Source of the DNA: Aestuariispira ectoiniformans
GTDB taxonomy: Bacteria > Pseudomonadota > Alphaproteobacteria > UBA8366 > Aestuariispiraceae
Length of the DNA: 64,000 bases
Direction of reading: 5' to 3'
NCBI RefSeq assembly: GCF_025136295.1
Contig: NZ_CP062788.1
Span: 3,861,588 to 3,925,587 of the forward strand
Made by a program: the position numbers and the translations under genes. Below the pieces are notes generated by a model. The model ran no database searches, was not told the DNA's origin, and saw only the letters and a list, made by a program, of their open reading frames with translations. The number at the start of each line of letters is the position of its first letter. Positions within the stretch are counted from its first letter, which is position 1. Below are positions 11,611 through 20,353 of the stretch, piece after piece.

Positions 11611-13161
11611 TCAGCCTTCAGCCTTGAAACGGATCGCGACGAAACGCAGGTCCCCTTCCACGGCCACATGCAACAGGACGCTGCGGCGACCGTCGTCATG
11701 GGCGCTTTCCACACGCTGCCGCAATTCGTCGACCGAGTTGATGGGACCACGGTTGTCACCAACGATCACCATCCCCGGTGCCAGACGTTTTTCATCAGCG
11801 CTGCTGCCCGGACGGACGGCAGTGATGACAACGCCTTTCTGGCTGTCGCTCAGGTTATACTGACGACGCAGCGCCGGCGTGATCGGGGAGACATCAACCC
11901 CCAACTGGTCAAGCGCTTCGGACTTCGCGCCACCGGACTGACCGGGGGATTTGTCACTCCCGCCAAGGGAGGCAATATCGACCTTTTCACGCTCGCCAAG
12001 CTCAACCGAAAGGTCGACCTTCTCACCGTCGCGCCAGACGACGACCGGAACGTCACGGCCCACATCGGTCGCGGCAACCATGCGGCGCAGCTTGGTCGAA
12101 TCCTCAACCACGCGATCGTTGAAGCGAATGATCACATCGCCTGCCTCGACACCCCCTGCAGCGGCAGGGCTTTTTTCATAAACGGTCGAAACCAGCGCGC
12201 CTTCGGGTTTGTCCAGTCCCATGCTTTCGGCGATATCCGGCGTCACACTCTGGATCGACACGCCCAGCCAACCACGACGGGTATGACCATATTCGCGAAG
12301 CTGCTGAACAACATGTTTTGCCTGGTTGGACGGGATTGCGAAACCCAGACCGATGGAACCACCGGAACGGGAGAAAATCGCCGTGTTGATGCCGATCACG
12401 TCACCATCCATGTTGAACAGCGGACCGCCGGAATTCCCCATGTTGATCGGGGCATCGGTCTGGATGAAATCGGTAAAGGATTCCCGGTCGATGTCACGGC
12501 CACGTGCGGAAATGATCCCGGCAGTGACGGAACCGCCCAGGCCCCAGGGGTTACCGATTGCCATCACCCAGTCGCCAATCCGCGCCTTGTCGGAATTGCC
12601 GAATTTAACGGCCGGCATCTTATGGTCGGTTTTCACCTTCAACAGGGCCAGGTCGACACCTTCGTCACGGCCGACGACCTCGGCCTCATACTGGCGGCTG
12701 TCATCACGGAAGACCACATAGATTTCGTCGGCGCCTTCAACCACATGGTTGTTGGTCACCACCATATTGTCTTCGATAATGAAACCTGAACCGGCGGCTT
12801 CGCGGCGACGCGGCCCCTGATGTTCGGGGTTGTTGCGGCGGAACCGCTCAAACAAATCGCCGAACGGGCTGCCCGGCGGGAAAGGCGACTGCATATCCGG
12901 CTGCTGGTCCCCGTTATCTGAAACGGTCTGACCATTCTGGATGGCCCGGATATCCACCACGGAAGGCAACAGCTTTTCAGCCATATCCGCAAAACTGTCC
13001 GGCACCGCCCGTGCCTGGGCCTGCCAGGCCGAAGAGGCGATCATCAAAGCTGCCAGAACAATAATCGAAAGAATCGTTGCGGGTTTATGGCCCCACAGGA
13101 AATACGCACTGCGTGCCTGCACCAAAGACTTTGCTTGTCTCGACATTGCATCACACTCCAT
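11611..13161 (-). CDS. degP: DegP/HtrA (Do-type) periplasmic serine protease
   Basis: Periplasmic protease/chaperone for misfolded envelope proteins; could equally be named mucD. The 516 residues begin with a membrane/signal segment (about 29-50), then a trypsin-like domain with catalytic His139 (N-N-H-V-V), Asp170 (G-V-D-L-A-L) and Ser244 (G-N-S-G-G-P-L). Two PDZ domains fill the C-terminal half. Starts at 13161 or 13146 are both possible; AAGG and GGAG respectively lie about 8-9 bases upstream. In related genomes this gene follows hflKC; here DUF2065 and sodB lie between. Confidence 0.95.
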   Translation of the reverse strand: MECDAMSRQAKSLVQARSAYFLWGHKPATILSIIVLAALMIASSAWQAQARAVPDSFADMAEKLLPSVVDIRAIQNGQTVSDNGDQQPDMQSPFPPGSPFGDLFERFRRNNPEHQGPRRREAAGSGFIIEDNMVVTNNHVVEGADEIYVVFRDDSRQYEAEVVGRDEGVDLALLKVKTDHKMPAVKFGNSDKARIGDWVMAIGNPWGLGGSVTAGIISARGRDIDRESFTDFIQTDAPINMGNSGGPLFNMDGDVIGINTAIFSRSGGSIGLGFAIPSNQAKHVVQQLREYGHTRRGWLGVSIQSVTPDIAESMGLDKPEGALVSTVYEKSPAAAGGVEAGDVIIRFNDRVVEDSTKLRRMVAATDVGRDVPVVVWRDGEKVDLSVELGEREKVDIASLGGSDKSPGQSGGAKSEALDQLGVDVSPITPALRRQYNLSDSQKGVVITAVRPGSSADEKRLAPGMVIVGDNRGPINSVDELRQRVESAHDDGRRSVLLHVAVEGDLRFVAIRFKAEG

Positions 13162-13330
13162 TCAATTACACCTTGCATGCCGCAAGGAGGGGCTTTCAAA
13201 TATCGACATAAGAACAGCCTTATAGTCGATCAAGTGTCCAGAGATGGCAAACAAAAGAAACCAAGAAATTGCCTAAATAGGTGCAAGAATAAGGCAAATC
13301 TGCCTTATTCCCCGACAAGACAGCCAAAGC

Positions 13331-13364
13331 AAAAGGGCGGCAGCTTTCGCTACCGCCCTTTTTG
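13331..13364. terminator. Bidirectional terminator next to sodB
   Basis: Stem AAAAGGGCGGCAGC / GCTACCGCCCTTTT with a TTTC loop and one mismatch. A and T runs flank it on both sides, so it can act in either direction. It lies 20 bases past the sodB stop. Confidence 0.85.
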
Positions 13365-13383
13365 AATCGACTGTCAGCCGCGC

Positions 13384-13974
13384 TTAGAGCTGGCTTTCAA
13401 CCCATTCCCAGTTCACCAGGTGATCCAGGAAGGTGTCGACATAGTCCGGACGACGGTTGCGGAAGTCGATGTAGTAAGCATGCTCCCAAACGTCGCAGGT
13501 CAGCAGAGCCTTTTTGCCATGAGCCATCGGCAGGTCGGCGTTCGGCGTCTTCATGATCGCCATTTTATCGCCGTCCAGAACCAGCCAGCCCCAGCCGCTA
13601 CCGAACTGGGTAACGCAGGCGGTTTTGAATTCTTCACGGAATTTGTCGTAGGAACCGAAGGCTGCTTCGATCATCTCCAGAACCTTGCCGGAAGGCTTGC
13701 CGCCGCCATTGGGCTTCATGCAGTTCCAGTAGAAGGTGTGGTTCCAGATCTGGGCAGCGTTGTTGAAAACGCCAGCCTTGGAGGCGTCGCCTGCGGATGC
13801 CTTGATCAGGTCTTCCAGGGACTTGTTCTCGTTTTCCGTGCCCTCAACAAGCTTGTTCAGGTTCACAACATAGGTGTTGTGATGCTTGCCGTAGTGGAAA
13901 TCGAGGGTTTCTTCGGAAATATGCGGCGCCAAAGCGTCTTTTGCATATGGCAGTGCCGGCAGTTCGAAAGCCAT
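13384..13974 (-). CDS. sodB: Superoxide dismutase (Fe type)
   Basis: Cytoplasmic superoxide-detoxifying enzyme. The 196 residues hold the metal ligands His27, His79, Asp161 and His165 (D-V-W-E-H-A-Y-Y). The iron-type signature A-Q-I-W-N-H-T-F-Y-W surrounds His79. It has no signal peptide and starts M-A-F-E-L-P-A-L-P-Y, as is usual for the family. It is a single-gene unit with its own terminator. Fe versus cambialistic use cannot be settled from sequence alone. Confidence 0.96.
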   Translation of the reverse strand: MAFELPALPYAKDALAPHISEETLDFHYGKHHNTYVVNLNKLVEGTENENKSLEDLIKASAGDASKAGVFNNAAQIWNHTFYWNCMKPNGGGKPSGKVLEMIEAAFGSYDKFREEFKTACVTQFGSGWGWLVLDGDKMAIMKTPNADLPMAHGKKALLTCDVWEHAYYIDFRNRRPDYVDTFLDHLVNWEWVESQL

Positions 13975-14131
13975 TGGGACACCCCTTTTGTTTTCTCTTG
14001 AGGTTGGTTTGAGGACCGTCTCTGTCCGAGAGGAAATATAGCTATTCAGCCGTGTTTGTTAAGGGCCAATTTGGAAAGATTATAAAAAATTCATCCTCTT
14101 CCCCGCAGGACCGCAGCCCATTCCGCCGCCA

Positions 14132-14338
14132 TCAGCCACCGCGAACCAGCCAGACGACGACCACACCAATCACAAGCGCCACCAGCCCGCCCAGGCGAAG
14201 AGACCCCGACGGCATGTCCAACATGGAAATGATAAGGCGCTTCATTCCATTGGGAAACAGTGCATATATCAATCCCTCGATCACCAGGATCATACCGAGG
14301 GCGGTGAATACCGCGATCCAAAACTCACTCATACCCAT
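14132..14338 (-). CDS. DUF2065 family small membrane protein
   Basis: A 68-residue protein with two hydrophobic segments (about 7-28 and 48-65) joined by a short basic loop. The pattern L-V-I-E-G-L-I-Y-A-L-F-P is typical of DUF2065 (YjeT-like). The function is unknown. In many proteobacteria it follows hflC, as here, which supports the call, although a terminator separates the two genes in this window. ATG 14332 is an alternative start. Confidence 0.85.
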   Translation of the reverse strand: MGMSEFWIAVFTALGMILVIEGLIYALFPNGMKRLIISMLDMPSGSLRLGGLVALVIGVVVVWLVRGG

Positions 14339-14348
14339 ACCATAACGT

Positions 14349-14385
14349 AAAAAAATGACGGGCGGCCCGTATTCTGGTCCGCCCG
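14349..14385 (-). terminator. Rho-independent terminator of hflC
   Basis: Stem CGGGCGG (14359-14365) / CCGCCCG (14379-14385), followed on the minus strand by a seven-T run (14349-14355). It lies between hflC and the DUF2065 gene. Confidence 0.85.
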
Positions 14386-14410
14386 CCTGATTTTTCAGCC
14401 GTTCCCGAAC

Positions 14411-15292
14411 TTACTTGGCTTCGGTCGGGTCGCCTACTTCATTGTTGAAATAACGGAAGAAGTCACCTGTCGGCGGACCGACATAAGTCGTCGACTTCTC
14501 ACCCAGCCCCTTGCGCAGGGCCTGCATGGAACGCCAGAAGTCGAAGAAATGCTCGTCCTTGCCATAGGCTTCGTTGTAAACCGCCTGGGCCTGTGCATCA
14601 CCGGCACCACGCAGGATTTCCGCCTGTTTCTTGGCGTTTGCCACAATCACACGCTGTTGCTTGTCGGCCTCGGCCTTGATCCGGCGTGATTCCTTGTCGC
14701 CTTCGGCACGGAACTTACGGGCTTCCTGTTCACGCTGGGTCTGCATCCGGCGGAAAATGGCCTGGCTGTTCTCTTTCGGAAGGTCGATACGCTTGATGCG
14801 GACATCCACCACCTCGATACCGAACTTCTTACTTTCTTCTGCAACCTGTTTGGTCACATCAGCCATAAGATCAGCGCGTTTCGGGGTCATGACCACTGCC
14901 AGGGTAACCTCACCCAGGACGTCACGCAGACCTTTATCCACAACGGAATCCAGACGCTGTTCCAAAAACAGTTCCGATCCTACGGTCTTGTAGAATTCCA
15001 GCGGATCGACAATGCGATACCGGGCAAAGGCATCAACCACGACCTGCTTCTGGTCCTTGGTCGGAATTTCACGCTTGTTTGCGTCATAGTCCAACACGCG
15101 ACGATCGACGATCTTCACATTCTGCACGAACGGAATCTTGAACTTCAACCCAGGCTCGGTCAGGACCCGACGCGGCTGGCCGAACTGCAGAACCAGGGCC
15201 TGTTCCGTCTCACGCACGGTAAATGCGGTCGACAGGGCAATAATAACGCCCAAAACCACGAGAACCAGGAGTGCAATACCACCTTTTTTCAT
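14411..15292 (-). CDS. hflC: FtsH protease modulator HflC
   Basis: SPFH-domain membrane protein that assembles with HflK around the FtsH protease. The 293 residues show one N-terminal membrane helix (about 5-25), an SPFH/band-7 domain (F-T-V-R-E-T-E-Q-A-L-V-L-Q-F-G onward) and a long charged helical region (about 190-250) rich in Arg/Glu/Ala. It lies 12 bases after hflK on the same strand. Confidence 0.96.
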   Translation of the reverse strand: MKKGGIALLVLVVLGVIIALSTAFTVRETEQALVLQFGQPRRVLTEPGLKFKIPFVQNVKIVDRRVLDYDANKREIPTKDQKQVVVDAFARYRIVDPLEFYKTVGSELFLEQRLDSVVDKGLRDVLGEVTLAVVMTPKRADLMADVTKQVAEESKKFGIEVVDVRIKRIDLPKENSQAIFRRMQTQREQEARKFRAEGDKESRRIKAEADKQQRVIVANAKKQAEILRGAGDAQAQAVYNEAYGKDEHFFDFWRSMQALRKGLGEKSTTYVGPPTGDFFRYFNNEVGDPTEAK

Positions 15293-15304
15293 TGTCTTGC
15301 CTCC

Positions 15305-16429
15305 TTACTTCGACTTCTTCTGACCGGTCAGCTCATTGAGCGGCAGATAGGGCAAAACCCCTGCGCTGCCGTCCGGGCCGTTTTCGATCAGAACCTTGTC
15401 CATGCCACCGAGAATCTCTTCCATCGTTTCCAGATAGATTCGACGCTGGGTCAGGGACTTGGCCTTTTTGTATTCCTCGTAGACCTGCAGGAAGCGGGAC
15501 GCGTCACCATCGGCGCGGTCGATCGTTTCCTGTTTATAGGCCTCACCGGCGCGGACGATCTGTTCCGCCTGCCCCTGGGCACGCTGGGTTACCTCGTTCA
15601 GATAAGCCGTCGCCTCGTTGATGGCGCGCTCCTTATCTGCACGGGCTGCCTGCACGTCACGGAAGGCATCAAGGACAGATTTCGGCGGGTCGACCTTACG
15701 GGCGTTGACGTTGGTGATCAGGATACCGGCGTTGTAGCTGTCCAGGATTTGCTGGATCAGATCACGGGCCTGATTACTGACGTCGATACGGCCGTCGGTA
15801 CGGGCATATTCGAAGTCACTTTTACCGATAACTTCACGCATGGCCGCCTCGGACACATTTTTGACTGCATCGGCGGGATTGCGGACGTTGAACAGAAACT
15901 TGCCTGCGTCCTTGATGCGCCAGAAAACCGTGAACTGATAATCGATGATGTTTTCATCGCCGGTCAGCATCAGGCTTTCTTCGCTGATCTCACGGGAAAC
16001 GTTATTCCGGCCGGCACCGGCACTGCGATAGCCGACTTCCACCTGGTTAACAGCCTCGACGCTTGGCGTCAGGACTTCACCGATCGGCGCCGGGAAATTA
16101 TAGTTAAGACCGGAGCCCGTGGTGTCATAGAGCTTGCCAAAGACCAGCTCGACCCCCTGCTCGCCAGGTTTGACGGTGTAAAAGCCGGTGGCGAACCACA
16201 AGGCGACCGCCAGCAACACGATCACCAGAATCCCTTTGCCGCCGAAGTCCCCCGGCAGCATCTTTTTCAGCTTTTCCTGGCTTTCGCGGACCATCTGTTC
16301 CATGTCGGGTGGCTGTTGGCCGCCACCACCTCCGCCGCCACGTCCCCAGGGGCTGTTACCGCCCCCGCCACCGCGATTTCCGCCGCCGCCCCATGGGCCG
16401 CCGCCTCCAGAATTATTTTGCCAAGGCAT
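15305..16429 (-). CDS. hflK: FtsH protease modulator HflK
   Basis: Partner of HflC in the FtsH holo-complex. The 374 residues start with a Gly/Asn/Trp-rich low-complexity cytoplasmic tail (about 1-40), then a membrane helix (about 64-84), a band-7 domain (V-K-P-G-E-Q-G-V-E-L-V-F-G) and a C-terminal helical segment. The glycine-rich tail is normal for HflK. It is the first gene of hflK-hflC and is divergent from mrp across 265 bases. Confidence 0.96.
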   Translation of the reverse strand: MPWQNNSGGGGPWGGGGNRGGGGGNSPWGRGGGGGGGQQPPDMEQMVRESQEKLKKMLPGDFGGKGILVIVLLAVALWFATGFYTVKPGEQGVELVFGKLYDTTGSGLNYNFPAPIGEVLTPSVEAVNQVEVGYRSAGAGRNNVSREISEESLMLTGDENIIDYQFTVFWRIKDAGKFLFNVRNPADAVKNVSEAAMREVIGKSDFEYARTDGRIDVSNQARDLIQQILDSYNAGILITNVNARKVDPPKSVLDAFRDVQAARADKERAINEATAYLNEVTQRAQGQAEQIVRAGEAYKQETIDRADGDASRFLQVYEEYKKAKSLTQRRIYLETMEEILGGMDKVLIENGPDGSAGVLPYLPLNELTGQKKSK

Positions 16430-16694
16430 ATAAACTATCCCGTTTTTCAGCTATTTGCCGTTTTAGACATACCCTCTTTCGCAAGGCGTGAACAGGGTCT
16501 AGTCCGTTATCTATTCTGCCGCCGGGAATAGCGCACCCCAAGGTCAAACGCAATTCCTGCGACCGAAAGTCCCTTTTCCCCGGCCTCGCGACACCATATA
16601 TGTGTTGCGTTGGCTGATATTCTAGCCCTTTAGACATAACGAACAACAATAAGCCTATAAACCGACAGAGAATTCTGCAAACCGGAGTAAATTC

Positions 16695-17807
16695 ATGGCA
16701 CAGATCAGCGAAGCCCAGGTTTTGGATGCCCTGGTTGGAATCATCGACCCGCGCAGCGGCGGGAACCTGGTTGAATCGGATATGATCTCAGGCCTCGCCA
16801 TCAAGGACAATATGGTCCAGTTCAGCCTCGAAATCGGCGACCCGGCCCTGGCAGAGGAAATGGAGCCCTTGCGCAAGAAGGCCGAGACGGCTGTTGGGGA
16901 GATCCCCGGCGTGCTGTCCGTGACCGCCATCCTGACGGCAGAGCGTCCACGCGCCCAGGCACAGAATACCGCCCCGCAGAAACAGCAGAAACAGCCCGGT
17001 AAGGGTGCTGCCAAAATCACCCATATCATCGCTGTGGCCAGCGGCAAGGGCGGCGTCGGCAAATCCACGACCTCGGTCAATATCGCCCTTGCCCTGAAGG
17101 CGCGGGGCCTGGAAGTCGGCATGTTGGACGCTGATGTCTACGGCCCCAGTATGCCGCGGATGCTGGGTGTGCAGGGCCGTCCCGACAGCGCAGACGGCAA
17201 GACCCTCGATCCCAAGGAAAGCAACGGCATCAAAGTCATGTCCATGGGCTTCATGGTGGAAGAGGACCAGCCTGTCGTCTGGCGCGGACCGATGGTCATG
17301 GGCGCACTGCAGCAGATGCTGAACGACGTGAACTGGGGCAAGCTGGACGTGCTGGTGGTCGACATGCCGCCGGGCACCGGCGATGCACAGCTTACCATGG
17401 CGCAGAGCGTCCCCCTGGCAGGTGCGGTCATCGTTTCCACCCCGCAGGACATTGCGTTGCTGGACGCCCGCAAGGGCCTCAACATGTTCCGCAAGACGGA
17501 CGTGCCGGTCCTGGGCATCGTTGAAAACATGAGCTATTTCCTCTGCCCGAAATGCGGTGAACAGTCCGATATCTTCGGCCATGGCGGCGCACGCGACGAA
17601 GCGGCCAAGCTGGGCTGTGATTTCCTGGGCGAAATCCCGCTGCATATGGATATCCGCACCACCTCCGACAGCGGCACCCCGATCGTGGTCAGCCAGCCGG
17701 ACAGCGCCCATGCGCAGGCCTACAAGGCAATTGCGGAGAAGGTCTGGCAGAAACTGTCCGGGGAAACTGCATCAGGCCGCGCCGCGCCCAATATCGTGAT
17801 GAGCTAA
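16695..17807 (+). CDS. mrp: Fe-S cluster carrier ATPase Mrp/ApbC
   Basis: Cytoplasmic P-loop NTPase that carries and delivers Fe-S clusters. The 370 residues have an N-terminal MIP18/DUF59 domain (about 5-85), an Ala/Gln-rich linker, then the deviant Walker A motif G-K-G-G-V-G-K-S-T at 117-125. A C284-P-K-C287 pair forms the cluster site. It is a single-gene unit with a good terminator just downstream. Confidence 0.95.
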   Translation: MAQISEAQVLDALVGIIDPRSGGNLVESDMISGLAIKDNMVQFSLEIGDPALAEEMEPLRKKAETAVGEIPGVLSVTAILTAERPRAQAQNTAPQKQQKQPGKGAAKITHIIAVASGKGGVGKSTTSVNIALALKARGLEVGMLDADVYGPSMPRMLGVQGRPDSADGKTLDPKESNGIKVMSMGFMVEEDQPVVWRGPMVMGALQQMLNDVNWGKLDVLVVDMPPGTGDAQLTMAQSVPLAGAVIVSTPQDIALLDARKGLNMFRKTDVPVLGIVENMSYFLCPKCGEQSDIFGHGGARDEAAKLGCDFLGEIPLHMDIRTTSDSGTPIVVSQPDSAHAQAYKAIAEKVWQKLSGETASGRAAPNIVMS

Positions 17808-17844
17808 CCGCCGGAGAACTCTGGCGACGGCTGGGACAAAATAG

Positions 17845-17880
17845 CGCAAGGGTCGTCAGGCGGCCCTTGCGTTTTCTTTT
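17845..17880 (+). terminator. Rho-independent terminator of mrp
   Basis: Stem CGCAAGGG (17845-17852) / CCCTTGCG (17864-17871), followed by TTTTCTTTT. It lies 38 bases after the mrp stop. Confidence 0.9.
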
Positions 17881-17980
17881 TAATCTCCTAGATAAGGCCT
17901 CGAAGCGAGGACGACCTCCCCCATTCTGGGTTATTCATGCCGGGACGGCCCGGCCGGAAACATTAGGGGGGGAGCATTCC

Positions 17981-18412
17981 ATGCGCACCACCAAGGATCG
18001 TATTCGCCACGCCGTCAGCTTTGAAATCATCGGGCTTGTCGTCGTGACACCACTGGGCGGGTATGTGTTCGACCTGCCGATGCATGATATCGGCATGCTT
18101 GCCATCATCGGGGCAAGCCTCGCGACAGGTTGGAATTACCTTTATAACCTGCTCTTCGACCGGGCAATGCTTCGCCTTGCAGGACATGTCCACAAGACAG
18201 TCACGATCCGCATCTTTCACGCCATCCTGTTCGAGGGCGGATTGCTGGTCGCCTTCCTGCCGATTGTTACCTGGCATCTGGGCGTGAGCCTTCTCGACGC
18301 CTTTATGATGGATATCTCATTCGCGTTGTTTTATCTGGCTTACGCCTTCGTCTTCAACTGGGCCTATGACCTGGTCTTTCCCATTCCCAACCTTCAGACC
18401 GAGGCCGGATGA
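17981..18412 (+). CDS. PACE-family efflux transporter
   Basis: Small inner-membrane protein of the proteobacterial antimicrobial compound efflux family (AceI type, paired BTP domains). From the ATG at 17981, which has GGGGGGGAG about 8 bases upstream, it is 143 residues with four hydrophobic helices arranged as two similar halves. Conserved charged and aromatic positions are visible (R-H-A-V-S-F-E-I, G-W-N-Y-L-Y-N, F-N-W-A-Y-D). Its 3' end is 7 bases from the convergent binding-protein gene. Substrates cannot be inferred beyond the family. Confidence 0.88.
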   Translation: MRTTKDRIRHAVSFEIIGLVVVTPLGGYVFDLPMHDIGMLAIIGASLATGWNYLYNLLFDRAMLRLAGHVHKTVTIRIFHAILFEGGLLVAFLPIVTWHLGVSLLDAFMMDISFALFYLAYAFVFNWAYDLVFPIPNLQTEAG

Positions 18413-18419
18413 CGTTTGA

Positions 18420-19211
18420 TCAGTTCAGGTCAAATCCGCCGATATATTTGGCAACAATGCGGTTTACCTCACCTTCCGACTGAAGCGCCAGAATCGCATC
18501 GTTGATGCGGGGCAGAAGTTTTCTGAAACGGCCCTGCAGCCGGATCACAAGGCTACCCTCTGAGTGAACGGGGCCAAAGCCCACCTTTGCATTCAACGCA
18601 CGCGCCCAATAGCGGCCCGGCAGTTCGCCGATGATCGCCACGGGCAATTGCCTTGCGCCCACCATGCGCACAAGGTCAATTTCATTGGATACGTCGAACC
18701 GCCTGAAAGTGATGCTGTTGCGGTAGGTGTAGCCTCGGATGGTGCCGACCTTGTGCCCCTGGATAAGCTGAGGCATCAGCCAGCGTTGTTTGTCTCCCTT
18801 CGGAAACATCAGCACTTCACGGACGGGGAGAACGGGCACGCTCGCAAGGTCTGTTTCCGGAAACTCATTGCCCGGGAACCAGGCCGGACTGGCCCATTCA
18901 AAATCAACGTCACTGTTTGCATAGGCATTAACGGCCCGGCGTTCCGGAATAGGCACTTCACGCCCTTCAATACCCGCGCGTTTCAGGATCATGCGGGAAA
19001 GCTCCACGACGATTCCCGGTTTGTCCGGCGCAGTGGAGGGCGTCATATAGGGAACCCAGGCATCAGACCCGGTATCCACCACATAGCGCAGGACCGGCTT
19101 GCCCTGTGCAAGGGCGGTGCCTCCCAGCGAGGTTACAAAGAGCATAACGAGAGCGGATTTGAAAATTTTCCACGGCCAGCCGGGGCGGCTTGTCGTTTCC
19201 GGGGCTTTCAT
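18420..19211 (-). CDS. Periplasmic solute-binding protein, family 3 (orphan)
   Basis: 263-residue SBP_bac_3-type protein with a basic N-terminus and a signal peptide ending at G-T-A-L-A-Q (about residues 31-36). The body keeps the family pattern, with a ligand-Arg region near R-A-V-N-A-Y-A-N-S-D-V-D-F-E-W-A. No ABC permease or ATPase is adjacent. It is convergent with the PACE gene (7-base gap) and divergent from the CAP protein (53 bases). It is one of three such orphans in the window. Confidence 0.75.
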   Translation of the reverse strand: MKAPETTSRPGWPWKIFKSALVMLFVTSLGGTALAQGKPVLRYVVDTGSDAWVPYMTPSTAPDKPGIVVELSRMILKRAGIEGREVPIPERRAVNAYANSDVDFEWASPAWFPGNEFPETDLASVPVLPVREVLMFPKGDKQRWLMPQLIQGHKVGTIRGYTYRNSITFRRFDVSNEIDLVRMVGARQLPVAIIGELPGRYWARALNAKVGFGPVHSEGSLVIRLQGRFRKLLPRINDAILALQSEGEVNRIVAKYIGGFDLN

Positions 19212-19264
19212 GACTTATACTACCAGGTCCGGGCCAAATCGTTAGCGGAATCGCGAGGCTTCCC

Positions 19265-20164
19265 ATGCACAGAAACCACGGGTGTTTGCAAAAAGTTTTT
19301 ATCTGTGCGGCAGTTATTTTTTCGTTAATGCTGCAATCAAAAGTTGTTGAGGCGGAAGGAATAGATTTTCTCTCTCTCGTCAACCTTGATCGCCGCGGCG
19401 CCCACCGGCCCGAACATCAGTCCAGCAGACGCCTGGACCGGGTTGCCGATGGACTGGCGGAAAGGCTGGTGGCCCATGGGACAGATCACCTGCCCGAACG
19501 CTGGCTGGATCAGGAAATGGATGCTGCAGGCTACAGATGGCGGCTGCGGCATCTGCTTCACGGCGCAAATTTTCCCGATGCACGCAGTTTTGCAAGGGCC
19601 ATGCGGTCGCAGGCAACCGGACGGCAAATTCTTGCCTCTCCCCTTGCACTCGACCTTGCGATATCCCAGCGTGAGGCCGACGAACGCCTCAGGAAGCAGG
19701 GCATTCAGAATATCTGGGTAGCAGTCGCCGCCCTGCCCGACCGCCCGGCCAAAGACGGTTGGCGGGCGGCTGTTCTGGACGAGGTAAACCGGTTCCGGCG
19801 GCTGAACGCCCTCCCGCCACTGACCCTGAACAAAGACCTGAACCGCGCCGCACAGCTCCATGCAGATAATATGGCCATCCGGGATTTTTTTGCCCATCGC
19901 GCGCCAGACGGCAGCGGCCCCGGCGACCGGGCGCTGAGATCCGGCTATCGCTATCGCCTGGTTCTGGAAAACCTGGCAGCGGGCCAATCCACACCGCATG
20001 GCGTGGTGGAGGGGTGGAAGGCCTCGACGGACGGCCATCGCGAGGCCATGCTGGACCCGCGCCCGACAGAAGTCGGGATCGGCTATCGCTATAACCCGAC
20101 CGACAAGGGCCGGGTGCGGTATTTCCATTACTGGGCCATGACCATGGGCCAACCTCGCGGTTGA
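19265..20164 (+). CDS. Secreted protein with two CAP-like domains, the first degenerate
   Basis: 299 residues. An N-terminal hydrophobic segment (about 9-30) suggests a signal peptide or anchor. Residues about 165-298 are a recognisable CAP/SCP (YkwD-type) domain: A-Q-L-H-A-D-N-M, F-F-A-H, E-N-L-A-A-G, G-W-x(4)-D-G-H-R-E-A-M-L and a closing Y-W-A-M-T-M-G. Residues about 35-160 look like a second copy: G-Y-R-W-R-L matches G-Y-R-Y-R-L and N-I-W-V-A-V-A-A matches the closing strand, but the His and Glu of the cavity are gone. The function of bacterial CAP proteins is mostly unknown. Confidence 0.82.
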   Translation: MHRNHGCLQKVFICAAVIFSLMLQSKVVEAEGIDFLSLVNLDRRGAHRPEHQSSRRLDRVADGLAERLVAHGTDHLPERWLDQEMDAAGYRWRLRHLLHGANFPDARSFARAMRSQATGRQILASPLALDLAISQREADERLRKQGIQNIWVAVAALPDRPAKDGWRAAVLDEVNRFRRLNALPPLTLNKDLNRAAQLHADNMAIRDFFAHRAPDGSGPGDRALRSGYRYRLVLENLAAGQSTPHGVVEGWKASTDGHREAMLDPRPTEVGIGYRYNPTDKGRVRYFHYWAMTMGQPRG

Positions 20165-20353
20165 CGCCGGTGCATAATCGATTTATCAAGGCCTCCTCGG
20201 TTCCGGACACCGGCCGCTCGCAGACAGTCATGTCACGGTGAAGTTCCGCATCTGACGCTTTCGACACGACCGATCCCTTATCCGCGCATTTCGTGCGGGT
20301 GGCAAGGCGAGCCCCATCCAAGTCCACGGAATGCCTGTGACAAGGAGGCCGGG

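Noticed and set aside
16413-16649. Small minus-strand ORF upstream of hflK
   Set aside because: No family signature, no ribosome site, and it runs into the hflK start region.
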